18,060 nt of DNA from NCBI GenBank assembly GCA_018985225.1, contig JADGIF010000134.1, positions 1 to 18,060 of the forward strand. The letters run 5' to 3'. The translations under genes were made by a program, and so were the position numbers. The notes below the pieces were generated by a model, which saw only the letters and a list, made by a program, of their open reading frames with translations, did not search any database and had not been told where the DNA came from. Origin of the DNA: Amoeboradix gromovi (Eukaryota > Sanchytriomycota > Sanchytriomycetes > Sanchytriales > Sanchytriaceae). This document shows, piece by piece, positions 1 through 6,871 of the stretch (within the stretch, counting starts at the first letter, position 1; the number at the start of each line of letters is the position of its first letter).

Positions 1-92
1 TAGAAGAAGATCTTTTATTAATGATAGCATTTCCTCCGTATGGTGCACCTCCTTTAAAAACGAGTTAGTCTAGTTTTTATATTTGGTGTCCC
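1..92 (+). mobile_element. Right end of a TIR element (family 1, copy C), cut by window edge
   Basis: The last ~30 bp (AGTTAGTCTAGTTTTTATAT to GGTGTCCC, ending at 92) are the reverse complement of the left ends at 1361 and 3415 and match the right ends at 1774-1803 and 3822-3850. The inner 60 bp match the inner right end of copy B (3764-3821). Read on the plus strand they translate to a C-terminal peptide (SISSVWCTSFKNE...) that stops inside the repeat. This is the same layout as in copy A, where a Fanzor-like reading frame ends in the repeat. The rest of the element lies left of the window. Homology to a TnpB-like fragment starts within a few bases of position 92. Confidence 0.75.
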
Positions 93-275
93 ATATTAAT
101 TGATAGAAAAAATATGGGAGCAAGGAATTTAAACTTTAAACCCGTGCATCAATATTCGTCATCGCTTCAAGGTAGTTGAAGCTTGAAAATTCACTCAAAC
201 GGAATAACTGAGTTATCGGCTTCTCTCTGGATATTTTCGATCTTCTAGGAGACCAGGACTTTAATGAGGAGTCAA
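93..275 (+). pseudogene. TnpB/Fanzor2-like 3' fragment (family 2, copy 1), decayed
   Basis: This stretch aligns along its length with 6692-6871, the 3' end of the TnpB-like ORF. Shared blocks include GATAGA..., ATATGG.AGCAAGGAA, TGCATC..TATT, GGTAGT.GAAGC, and the tail that reads FSxxIxDxLGxQ in both. It ends with GAGGAGTC at 266-273, as copy 3 does at 6864-6871. Upstream codons carry stops (TAG, TGA), so it is broken. The tail frame, however, stays open past the point where copy 3 stops, to a TAA near 350. The position of the RuvC-III aspartate is not conserved. It is a relic with no function expected. Confidence 0.65.
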
Positions 276-682
276 CATTTATTACTACCGCAGTACCTAT
301 TTGCGTATATTTTGCAAAATCATGTTCATTATTCTTTTGCAGGATAAATTAATTACACAGCTCAGTAGCATTCTTATGTAATAAGTAGTATTAAATAAAA
401 ATTTTATTTCTAATCTTAGGAACTTATTGTTGGACATTCCTTGTCTCGTTTGATATTTGATTTACAACACGTTAATAAATTCAAATATACCATACTTGAA
501 ACAGTTGATTTAAATTTTGTTTAATTTTTACATTTGATGTCGCCTTGGTTTAAACGAAAGCGAAATGAAATCAGAAAAATTCGCAATCTCCAGAAGAAAA
601 GAATATTTTGTTAGCTCTCTTTCTGAATTCCTGTCATTCTTGTTACTGTAGTTTGTACAAAATAAATTCTCCTTTTGTAACT
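276..682. other. Non-coding stretch upstream of bL27m
   Basis: AT-rich sequence with no supportable gene. The first ~75 bp may be the outer tail of the TnpB-like relic. The rest should hold the promoter and 5' UTR of the bL27m gene. I see no convincing TATA box, RNA gene or further repeat. Confidence 0.4.
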
Positions 683-1258
683 ATGCTCACAACCCTAGTC
701 AAGTATGCCGCTAAAAAGTCGAGCGGATCAACTCAGAACAATCGCAAGGCATTGCCTAAATATATAGGAGTGAAGAAATACAGTTTGGAATTGGTCAAAC
801 CCGGCGAAATAATAATTACCCAAAGAGGAAATAAATGGCATCCTGGTGACAATGTTTATCAAGGCAAAAACTTTTCTTTGCATGCAAAAGAAGAAGGATA
901 CGTACTATTCAAAAAAGACACACAACATCATTATGGTGTATTTCAGGACGACCAACCTTTTGAACCTAGAACGATATATCCGAATCACCTAATTGAAATC
1001 ACCGCTGAAGCAAAGATGTTTGACTGCAAGATCAGACACAGGTTTAAGCCTAGGAGTTTTGTGCACGTTATAACTCCATTTTCACATCCAGAGTGCTTTG
1101 ACATGTTGCCCAAAAATGGAAAAATAGATATGAAAGAATATAGACCTAAACCTGATGCGATTAAACTAATGGTCTCTGAAAATTTACAACTAAGTCCAGC
1201 GCTCAGTCCCTTCTTTGATTATAAGCCACTTAAATTTAAACTGCGTCCTGTTAAATAA
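683..1258 (+). CDS. Mitochondrial large ribosomal subunit protein bL27m
   Basis: A 191-residue protein of the bacterial L27 family, part of the mitochondrial 50S-like subunit near the peptidyl transferase centre. The diagnostic N-terminal block is clear: VKYAAKKSSGST (residues 6-17), then GVKKYSLELVKPGEIIITQRG and KWHPGDNV.QGK (about 29-64), matching the family pattern KKxxGST...G.K...G..V..G.II.RQRG..xHPG.NVG.GKD. As in fungal and animal mitochondrial forms, a lineage-specific C-terminal extension of about 110 residues follows. The start is the first ATG in frame, and the protein begins almost directly with the conserved block, leaving only a very short basic presequence. The frame is open upstream without ATG, so a spliced 5' exon carrying a longer targeting peptide is possible but not seen. 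Yeast calls this gene MRPL2/MRP7. Confidence 0.93.
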   Translation: MLTTLVKYAAKKSSGSTQNNRKALPKYIGVKKYSLELVKPGEIIITQRGNKWHPGDNVYQGKNFSLHAKEEGYVLFKKDTQHHYGVFQDDQPFEPRTIYPNHLIEITAEAKMFDCKIRHRFKPRSFVHVITPFSHPECFDMLPKNGKIDMKEYRPKPDAIKLMVSENLQLSPALSPFFDYKPLKFKLRPVK

Positions 1259-1290
1259 GAGTAAATACATGTTTTGCAAATCTTGATTAA

Positions 1291-1345
1291 GTCACTATCC
1301 TTTTTAATATGTCCCATTTATGTTGAAAGATATGCCTCAAAGACG
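1291..1345 (+). repeat. Possible decayed right end of a family-1 TIR element plus flank
   Basis: GTCACTATCCTTTTTAATAT then GTCCCATTTATGTTGA resembles the right terminal repeat and its outer flank in copy C (AGTTAGTCTAGTTTTTATAT, GGTGTCCCATATTAATTGA), with about five bases missing before GTCCC. It lies about 45 bp before copy A. By-eye alignment only. Confidence 0.3.
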
Positions 1346-1360
1346 ATCTCAATTACATAA

Positions 1361-1803
1361 GGGACATCAAATATAAAAACTGGACTAACTTTCTGTAACA
1401 ACTTGGAACATTATTTCCGCTTTATTAATCTTATGGATTTAAAAGGCGAGTGGACATTCAGCTAGTTGCGAAGTTGACGAGTATAAAAGAAAAATAAATA
1501 TTCTGTACAGCTATTCTCTTACTCTTTCATCCAATCTTTATTTCAAATAAAACATCACTATTACACTTCAAAGAAATTGACAAGAGTAATGATGTTAGTA
1601 TAACATTACAAAATGACTCTAGAAAAGAGTACCGTCTAAGAAAATGCACCTTTTGCTTAGATGCTCAAAGACCTCATATATTTGAACGAGATGCAGGGTC
1701 TACTACTATTATTTTGAAGAGGGGATTGAGAGTAATGAAAGAAAATTGGTATAATAGAAGATCTTTAAATACGAGTTAGTCTAGTTTTTATATTTGGTGT
1801 CCC
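1361..1803 (+). mobile_element. Short TIR element, copy A (deleted derivative of a Fanzor-bearing transposon)
   Basis: A 443-bp unit. The left end GGGACATCAAATATAAAAAC (1361 onward, continuing TGGACTAACT) is an inverted copy of the right end ending in GGTGTCCC at 1803, giving terminal inverted repeats of about 30 bp with 2-3 mismatches. About 55 further bases inside the left repeat match copy B (TTTCTG.AA.A..TTGGAA.CATTAT). The right half holds the tail of a Fanzor-like reading frame. There is no full transposase or nuclease, so it is non-autonomous. I see no clear target-site duplication. Its flanks show weak similarity to the TnpB-like gene around 6710-6755. Confidence 0.8.
1498..1779 (+). 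pseudogene. C-terminal remnant of a Fanzor-like (TnpB superfamily) gene inside copy A
   Basis: This frame is open for 93 codons but has no early ATG, so it is a tail rather than a gene. It reads ...NKTS (about 1546-1557), later YRLRKCTFC (1630-1656), then FERDAGSTTIILKRGLRVM to about 1740, and stops at 1777-1779 within the right terminal repeat. The minus-strand gene at 17591-18060 has the same order: KTS, YRLRVCTNC, EKDVGSSKYILKRG. In TnpB/Fanzor proteins this is the zinc ribbon followed by the RuvC-III aspartate in an RDxNAARN-type motif. The first CxxC of the ribbon is absent here. I infer a nuclease tail retained because it adjoins the right end. Confidence 0.6.
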
Positions 1804-2033
1804 ATTTGCTGTATAAACCCTTATTTCTTAGCTTTTAAGAGTGCTGTTGAAAATTAACATGTTATATAAATTATACATACGCGGAAGTATAGCTAGTTTC
1901 TACAGAGTATTGCTCTTAAAAAACGCAAGTTGCCTGACAAAAAGAAAAAGAGATTGAGTTACTAGATGCCCAAAAGCACCCAAATCTATATTACACGAAT
2001 TATAGAATTTGGCATTAGCGCTTTAATTATTAA
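1804..2033. other. Non-coding stretch right of element A
   Basis: The first ~25 bp (GTATAAACCCTTATTT) weakly resemble the TnpB-like gene at 6739-6756, which would mean element A also landed in a family-2 copy. Nothing else recognisable. Confidence 0.3.
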
Positions 2034-2246
2034 AAGTACCCAAAAACTACTCTGAAGTCGAATTTCATTTACAAAATAGTTGCAACGTTGAAATCCAGAA
2101 TACAAGATGAGAAAGTGAAGTATGGGGTAAAGCAATACACTGATGAAATGGAAGTTAAAAGCAAAACATATAAAGTCAATCCGGTATCCCAAACAAAAAC
2201 AAGCGTGCATCTTTGGGAGAAATACCCTGCTCTTGCTTATTTGTGA
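2034..2246 (+). other. Unrecognised 70-codon open stretch without start codon
   Basis: It runs from just after a TAA at 2031 to a TGA at 2244-2246 and is open for 70 codons with protein-like composition (charged, for example KQYTDEMEVKSKTYKVN and HLWEKYPALAY). The only in-frame ATG is far inside. It could be a gene fragment, a 3' exon or chance. A minus-strand ORF of 97 codons covers the same DNA (1986-2279) but is hydrophobic and low in complexity, so I prefer the plus-strand reading. Family unknown. Confidence 0.25.
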
Positions 2247-2286
2247 TATATAGCATCCAGAGATTGAATCAGCTGTCATGGGGAAG

Positions 2287-2406
2287 ATGATAAGTATAAC
2301 AGAATGCAGTGATCCCTTAGTGGTCCAAAATTACGCCTGTATACCCGGTGTACTAGTAGTGAATCAAGATGTGATTGAGTGTTGTAACAATATTCAACTC
2401 GTTTAA
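2287..2406 (+). other. Small ORF, 39 codons, cysteine-containing; unknown
   Basis: Starts ATG at 2287 and stops TAA at 2404. The peptide has four cysteines (TECSDP, YACIPG, IECCNN), a pattern seen in secreted cysteine-rich proteins. It lies 160 bp before the ten-cysteine gene on the same strand. It may be a broken paralogue or an unspliced upstream part of that gene, but I cannot join the two with a clear intron. May be chance. Confidence 0.25.
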
Positions 2407-2564
2407 GTCTAATGAGTAGCGTGTTATAACTAACTGGCAAATAATAACAATTGTTGGCAAGTTTTCAACTAAGCCATGAGTGAAAAAACACAGGACTTTT
2501 CTTGCTGAGTAGGCCTACATTTCGAAACTTTTGTTTTAAAGAGTCTTTCCGGTTTTTGTTGAGT

Positions 2565-3065
2565 ATGTCCCAAATAGCCAGTTTGTATCAAGTTAAAACT
2601 GCTACCCCATGCAATGAACCATCATTCACGAAATTCATAGAGGCGACCATGATTTCCAGTGCAAACTGTTCAAGTTATGTTGACTCATCTTGTAAACAAG
2701 GATTTACATACAAATATACTTGTGTGGAGAAATCCAAAGATATTAACCTAGGAAGCGCTAAATACACTAGAAAGTGTAAATTTGAGAATTCCACGGAGCC
2801 TTACTATATAAAACAGATCCGACTATCTTCTAGTTGCGAGCTGACTGAAGACTTTCAGTATTTAAAAAATCAGTGTACGAATTCTGGCATTAGTGAGTCA
2901 TACTTCTCTGATTCAGCATGTTCTCAACCTTTGAATAATTATAACACAGATTGGAACGATCCCAATTTTCCAAATTGTGAACTCAGTTGTGAATTAACCT
3001 CAGGTTCTGCAAATATCACAATCATGTTTGTCTTATGGGTTTTAATGTCTTTACATGTAATTTAG
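2565..3065 (+). CDS. Ten-cysteine, probably cell-surface protein of unknown function
   Basis: A 166-residue protein from the first in-frame ATG. The body contains ten cysteines (TPC, ANC, SSC, YTC, RKC, SSC, NQC, SAC, PNC, LSC), enough for five disulfides. It has NCS and NIT N-glycosylation sequons and ends in a small-residue stretch (SGSAN) followed by about 17 hydrophobic residues to the stop. That tail fits a GPI-attachment signal or a terminal membrane anchor, so I infer an extracytoplasmic location. No signal peptide follows this ATG. The frame is open upstream to about 2502 with a more hydrophobic segment (FRFLLS), so the true start may lie in an unrecognised upstream exon. A GTATGT...AATAG stretch (2563-2577) could be a 15-nt in-frame intron, but this is a guess. 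No family recognised. Confidence 0.6.
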   Translation: MSQIASLYQVKTATPCNEPSFTKFIEATMISSANCSSYVDSSCKQGFTYKYTCVEKSKDINLGSAKYTRKCKFENSTEPYYIKQIRLSSSCELTEDFQYLKNQCTNSGISESYFSDSACSQPLNNYNTDWNDPNFPNCELSCELTSGSANITIMFVLWVLMSLHVI

Positions 3066-3235
3066 TAAATAAATATATTGACAAACATAATTAATTTAAG
3101 ACAGGCAGTTAGTTTTGCAAAGGAACTCGCTCCATTGAAGAAGAGGCTGGAAAAATGTCAAGAGAACGTCCAAGATGTTATGAGCAAGTAGAGGGCTTGG
3201 TAACTGTGCAACCTGAAATATTGTGAATAATGAGA

Positions 3236-3985
3236 CTATCTTAATATCGTTTTCTGATGCAAAGTGTACCCACTGTGAAGTAATCAGCCATACTTATTAC
3301 AAGAGACGGATTACATAAGCACCGTATTCCGCGATTATTGATCACGTGGGAGCGGTATTTCTAAGCCTACACCTAATTTCATATAGAAGCTTTATGGCAG
3401 CGTGGGATACACTTGGGACATCAAATATAGAAACTAGACTAACTTTCTGAAATAGTTTGAATCATTATATCAAGTGTGTATTAACCGATAGTATAGTAAA
3501 TTAAATCAATCAGATTGGTTCAAGTAAATTATTTTAGCATAAAACCTTTTCATCCATCAAAATCTTGGAAACAATGATTAATAAGAAGAAGAGAAAATAA
3601 AATTTATACGAAAGGTGGTAAAAAGAAAAAGAAATGGAACAGATAGTGGTGGTAAAGTAGTAGATAATGTACCTTTGCTTAGACATTCAAAGACCTTGTA
3701 TACTTGAAAGAGATAGTGTGTCATCTTGTTTTATTTTAAAGAGGGGAATGACACTAATGAAAGAAGAAGGACTTTTATTAATAATAGTGTTTCCTCAGTA
3801 TGGAGCACCTCCTTTAAAAACGACTTGTCTAGTTTTATATTTGGTGTCCCGATTGAATATTTGCATAATTATAAATTCTCTCCTAAGGTAGTCAAATGCG
3901 AGCCAAGAATGCAGCGTAGCCTGGTGCACTTAGCTCCTCTGTGGAAATTCTCGATTTTACAGTAAATCAGGACGTTTCCTGTATA
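3236..3985 (+). pseudogene. TnpB/Fanzor2-like pseudogene (family 2, copy 2), split by element B
   Basis: Left part: the frame around 3250-3279 reads FSDAKCTHCE, aligning with FTSQTCTKCG of the TnpB-like ORF at 6615-6644 (zinc-ribbon first CxxC). At 3381-3414, ATATAGAAGCTTTATGGCAG matches 6700-6719, where the ORF encodes the RuvC-III DRDHMAARN motif. Here the motif has decayed and the second Asp is lost. Right part: 3851-3985 continues the homology (TGCAT..TTAT, GGTAGT.AAA.GCG, CTCTGTGGAAATTCTCGAT). The two parts meet at the same position of copy 3, about 6733, so element B (3415-3850) interrupts it cleanly. Further upstream (3100-3190) is a 30-codon open stretch (FAKELAPLKKRLEKC...) that may be an older piece of the same gene, but the alignment there is poor. 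Confidence 0.6.
3415..3850 (+). mobile_element. Short TIR element, copy B
   Basis: A 436-bp unit with left end GGGACATCAAATATAGAAAC (3415 onward) and right end ...TATATTTGGTGTCCC (to 3850), inverted relative to each other and matching copies A and C. The interior right half (about 3664-3765) aligns with the Fanzor-like tail of copy A: ATGTACCTTTGCTTAGA and GAAAGAGATAGTG, with one frame still reading ERDSVSSCFILKRGM. Frameshifts have broken the peptide into several frames. The last 90 bp match copy C (1-92) closely (CCTTTAAAAACGA). It is non-autonomous and is inserted in a TnpB-like pseudogene. No clear target-site duplication: bases outside the ends are CTT and GAT. Confidence 0.8.
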
Positions 3986-4024
3986 ATTATTTTACTATTT
4001 TTCAAGATCTCAACCCTTGAAACA

Positions 4025-5210
4025 ATGCCAAATTCCAGTAATAATGCTCCTGCATCTGCTGCTGCACCTATTTCCTTATTGGGAATTGCAAACCTTCCAA
4101 ATCAAATGTACCGTGCATCCGTTAAAAAAGGATCTTCCTTAACAATTATGGTTGTAGGCTGCAGTGGTGTTGGTAAAACTACTTTCATTAATACTTTATT
4201 TCAAACAGATTTAATTCCTTATGGCGACTACATGGATGACGCTTTTCGTAGATCCCAGCAGACTAAACACACTGTAGATATTGCCGTACATCGTGCCGAA
4301 ATTGAAGAAAAAGGTTTCCGAGTTCACGTCAATATTGTGGAAACTAATGGGTTTGGTGACTACTGTAATAACACTGAAGCTTGGACTCCTGTCGTCGAGT
4401 TTATTGATGGCCAACACGAATCATATTTAAGACAAGAAATGCAGCCTATGCGAGAAGATGTTTTGGATGGCCGTGTCCATGCCTGCTTGTACTTTATAAG
4501 GCCTACAGGTCATGGCTTATCGCCATTAGATATATCTACAATGAAAATGTTGGGCAGCAAAGTCAATTTGATCCCAGTTATACCTAAAGCAGATACATTT
4601 ACAAAGTCTGAACTAGCTGAATTTAAACAGCGCATTATGCGTCTAATTAGTGAAAACAACATCCAAACATTTACCATTGACCCTGAATCTGACGATGAGT
4701 CAAATACAATCCACAATACCAATATTGTCAGCAGGATGCCATTTTCAACGATTTGTGGCCTGCAAAAACACTCAGTCGGTGGAAAATCTGTTCTTGGTCG
4801 GAAGTTGAAATGGGGAGTTGCGGAAGTTGAAAATGATGCGCATTCTGACTTCACTGCATTACGCAGTCTACTAGTCCGCACACATATGCTTGCACTCATA
4901 GAATCCACAGTAAATGTGCACTATGAGAGATTCAGGTCGGAGCATATAGATGAAAAAGGCTCTATTTTAAGCGCTTTGTCACAAAAAGATTCTAAATATA
5001 AGGATCTGGAAGAGGGATTGCGCAAGAAGTTTACGGAACAGGTCAGAGCGGAGGAAATAAGATTTAAACAATGGGAACAAAAGGTAAATGTTGTTAATTT
5101 AGCTGATTGCTGAAAGGGATCGATTGAACAAAGATCTAGAGTTGGAACACTCTTATATAACACAATTAACGTTGGATATTAAAAATTTGGAAGACAGGGT
5201 AAAAAGATGA
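4025..5210 (+). CDS. Septin, Cdc12-type (two exons with a 19-nt intron)
   Basis: A filament-forming GTPase of the septin ring at division sites and polarity zones. The N-terminus (GIANLPNQ before the GTPase) and the run AWTPVVEFIDGQHESYLRQE resemble fungal Cdc12 most. Motifs: P-loop GCSGVGKT (about residue 44), G3 region ETNGFGDY instead of the usual DTPGFGD, G4 PKAD instead of AKAD, and the septin unique element around KWGVAEVENDAHSDF (about 260-275) onward. Read straight through, the frame stops at 5111-5113 after WEQKVNVVNLADC. Removing 5084-5102 gives WEQK-LIAERDRLNKDLELEH and a 35-codon coiled coil ending at the TGA at 5208, as expected for Cdc12. The product is then 388 residues (yeast Cdc12 is slightly longer). 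I chose ATG 4025 because conserved sequence starts soon after it. The promoter region consists largely of transposon relics. Confidence 0.93.
5084..5102 (+). other. Putative 19-nt spliceosomal intron in the septin gene
   Basis: GTAAATGTTGTTAATTTAG: a GTAAAT donor, an internal TTAAT that could hold the branch adenosine, and a TAG acceptor. The length is not a multiple of three. Its removal joins the conserved QWEQK to LIAERDRLNKDL, which is how septin coiled-coil tails of the Cdc12 group read. Using the next AG (5115-5116, a 33-nt intron) would give a short non-coiled tail, so the 19-nt choice fits best. Confidence 0.65.
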
Positions 5211-6523
5211 TTAATAAATGTGAATTTTTATAATTTTTATGAAGCCAGACAGAATTTCGTACATAATGGATCATAGTTTGGAGTACAATATTTATTTTAA
5301 GTCAGGATATTCAAGGAGCCTACTCAAAATGAACGGAATCTTGAATTATCTGGAATAAAATGTGTTTCTATGACTTCACAATGTAGCATATCTACCTTGT
5401 GATAGTACCAATAGGCGTCTTCATGTTTTCAAACTATACCTCTTGTACCATTTTCGCAACTGCTTGTTAAAATATGGAATATAACTATAGCAAAGTAATC
5501 CAAATCAATTCAGCTCTTAAGATTGTCTGCAGTATATACTTTCAATCGGCAATACATATCCTCATAATCCAATTTCGCGCTTGATAGAGTGGGTGTACAA
5601 AATAACTGCTATCATATTTAGCGTAGACACCATGATTTAAAGCTTTAGTATATCCTTAATAATCATTCAAATTAATTTCCGATTCACGGTAATTCTTGCA
5701 GAGCTCATCATGAATAGTCAAATGATGGGCACTTCTGACTTAAATACTTTGCGCGGTAAAAGAAAACAATGTGCATTACAATAAGTTGTAGAGACGATAG
5801 AAAAAAGCACAAGTGAAAGACTCAAGTTAAGTTAATTAAAAGACGATAAGTCATTCCTAGTTGAGCATTTAAAAGAATACGATTCATTATTTATTCTCCA
5901 GTTTTGACAAATCGTTAATTTATCTGATGATAGCTGTCTCATCAAGGAGAAAACTATGACACTACTCCTATCTACACAGTTCGCATCGTTAAAATTAAAA
6001 ACAAGCCAACCGCTTAAATGTTAGTCCGGTTAGGTAGTTGAATAGTTTGAATCAGATATTTATACCTGCAATGGAGTCTCTGCGTCTTGCAGCCACACTC
6101 GTCGCGAGTGCTTAACTGATTTTCGGATATATAATACAGCCAAACCATACATTTTGCCAAAGTAAATTGTTCATCAACTTTTTTCAAGAATATCTATTTT
6201 TGAATCCATATCTGCTTATGTCTATTAACTGCCTCAAGCACTCATGTTTCTGGCAACTTTAGAACAAGCACTAAAAAATATGGATAACAGCTTGACTATT
6301 TTCTTGAATAAATCATTTATCGCGAATTTGTATACGTTTTTGTATTATTTCAAGACTTTTCCAATACCTTAAACACTCGATATTCTTCCTTTTCGCAAAT
6401 GGTAAATCAATTCTAAATAAATAACTAGCAGGTACAGCATACAAAGACATATGGTCTTATATACTTACCATCGTTTAATACTAGTTAAATGATAAGTAGC
6501 TTGTCGAGCAAGTCGCAAGAAAT
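5211..6523. other. 1.3-kb intergenic stretch without supportable genes
   Basis: No ORF of 60 codons on either strand and no recognised RNA gene. It is AT-rich with many stops in all frames. Near 6043-6057, GAATAGTTTGAATCA resembles the inside of the left end of element B (3452-3466), so part may be decayed transposon. Just before the TnpB-like ORF the frame is open only back to a TAG near 6495. Confidence 0.4.
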
Positions 6524-6871
6524 ATGGCCACAGTGACCCATTACACATCCAAGGAACGCTTGAAATTAAAGTGCAAACAAAGAGGAAAGACGCTAGTTGA
6601 ATGTAATGAAGCATTTACTAGTCAAACATGTACAAAGTGTGGTACTCTAAAGAAAACCAATTTAGAAACCTACACTTGTGATAACTGTCATTTGGAGATA
6701 GATAGAGACCATATGGCAGCAAGGAACATATACATAAAGTATATGCATCCTTATTTAATCCCGCCTCAGGGTAGTGAAAGCGTGAGCGATCACTGTAACG
6801 GAGCATCTAGCATTAGTTTCTCTGTGGAAATTCTCGATTTTCTCGGAAATCAGGAATTTTAACGAGGAGTC
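6524..6871 (+). pseudogene. TnpB/Fanzor2-like nuclease, C-terminal fragment (family 2, copy 3)
   Basis: The 112-codon ORF (6524-6862) carries the C-terminal signature of TnpB/Fanzor RNA-guided nucleases. KERLKLKCKQRGKTLVEC is followed by NEAFTSQTCTKCG (first CxxC of the zinc ribbon), YTCDNCH (second CxxC) and DRDHMAARNI, the RuvC-III motif with the catalytic aspartate. The N-terminal half with RuvC-I and RuvC-II is missing, so it cannot be active alone. Copies 1 and 2 share the downstream tail. Against copy 1, an extra T near 6857-6861 makes this copy stop early, where copy 1 continues FNEES. This is the best preserved family-2 copy. The grouping as Fanzor2-like rests on motif style and is an inference. 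Confidence 0.8.

Noticed and set aside
1986-2279. 97-codon hydrophobic minus-strand ORF
   Set aside because: Phe/Ile/Leu-rich composition typical of antisense AT-rich DNA. The plus strand over 2034-2246 has a more protein-like open stretch, so no gene is called.
3460-3530. Possible tRNA B-box-like strings (GGTTCAAG, TTTGAATCA)
   Set aside because: No matching A-box, acceptor stem or cloverleaf; the strings lie inside element B.
3667-3965. Two overlapping short plus-strand ORFs (74 and 79 codons) before the septin
   Set aside because: They lie in element B and the TnpB-like tail and are frameshifted pieces of the nuclease remnant, not independent genes.
4510-4908. 132-codon minus-strand ORF inside the septin gene
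   Set aside because: Antisense to well conserved septin codons; no recognisable protein features. The other minus ORFs at 4211-4417 and 4921-5163 are shadows for the same reason.
5211-6487. Possible N-terminal half of the TnpB-like gene upstream of 6524
   Set aside because: No RuvC-I or RuvC-II-like motif and no long open frame in any of the six frames by eye.
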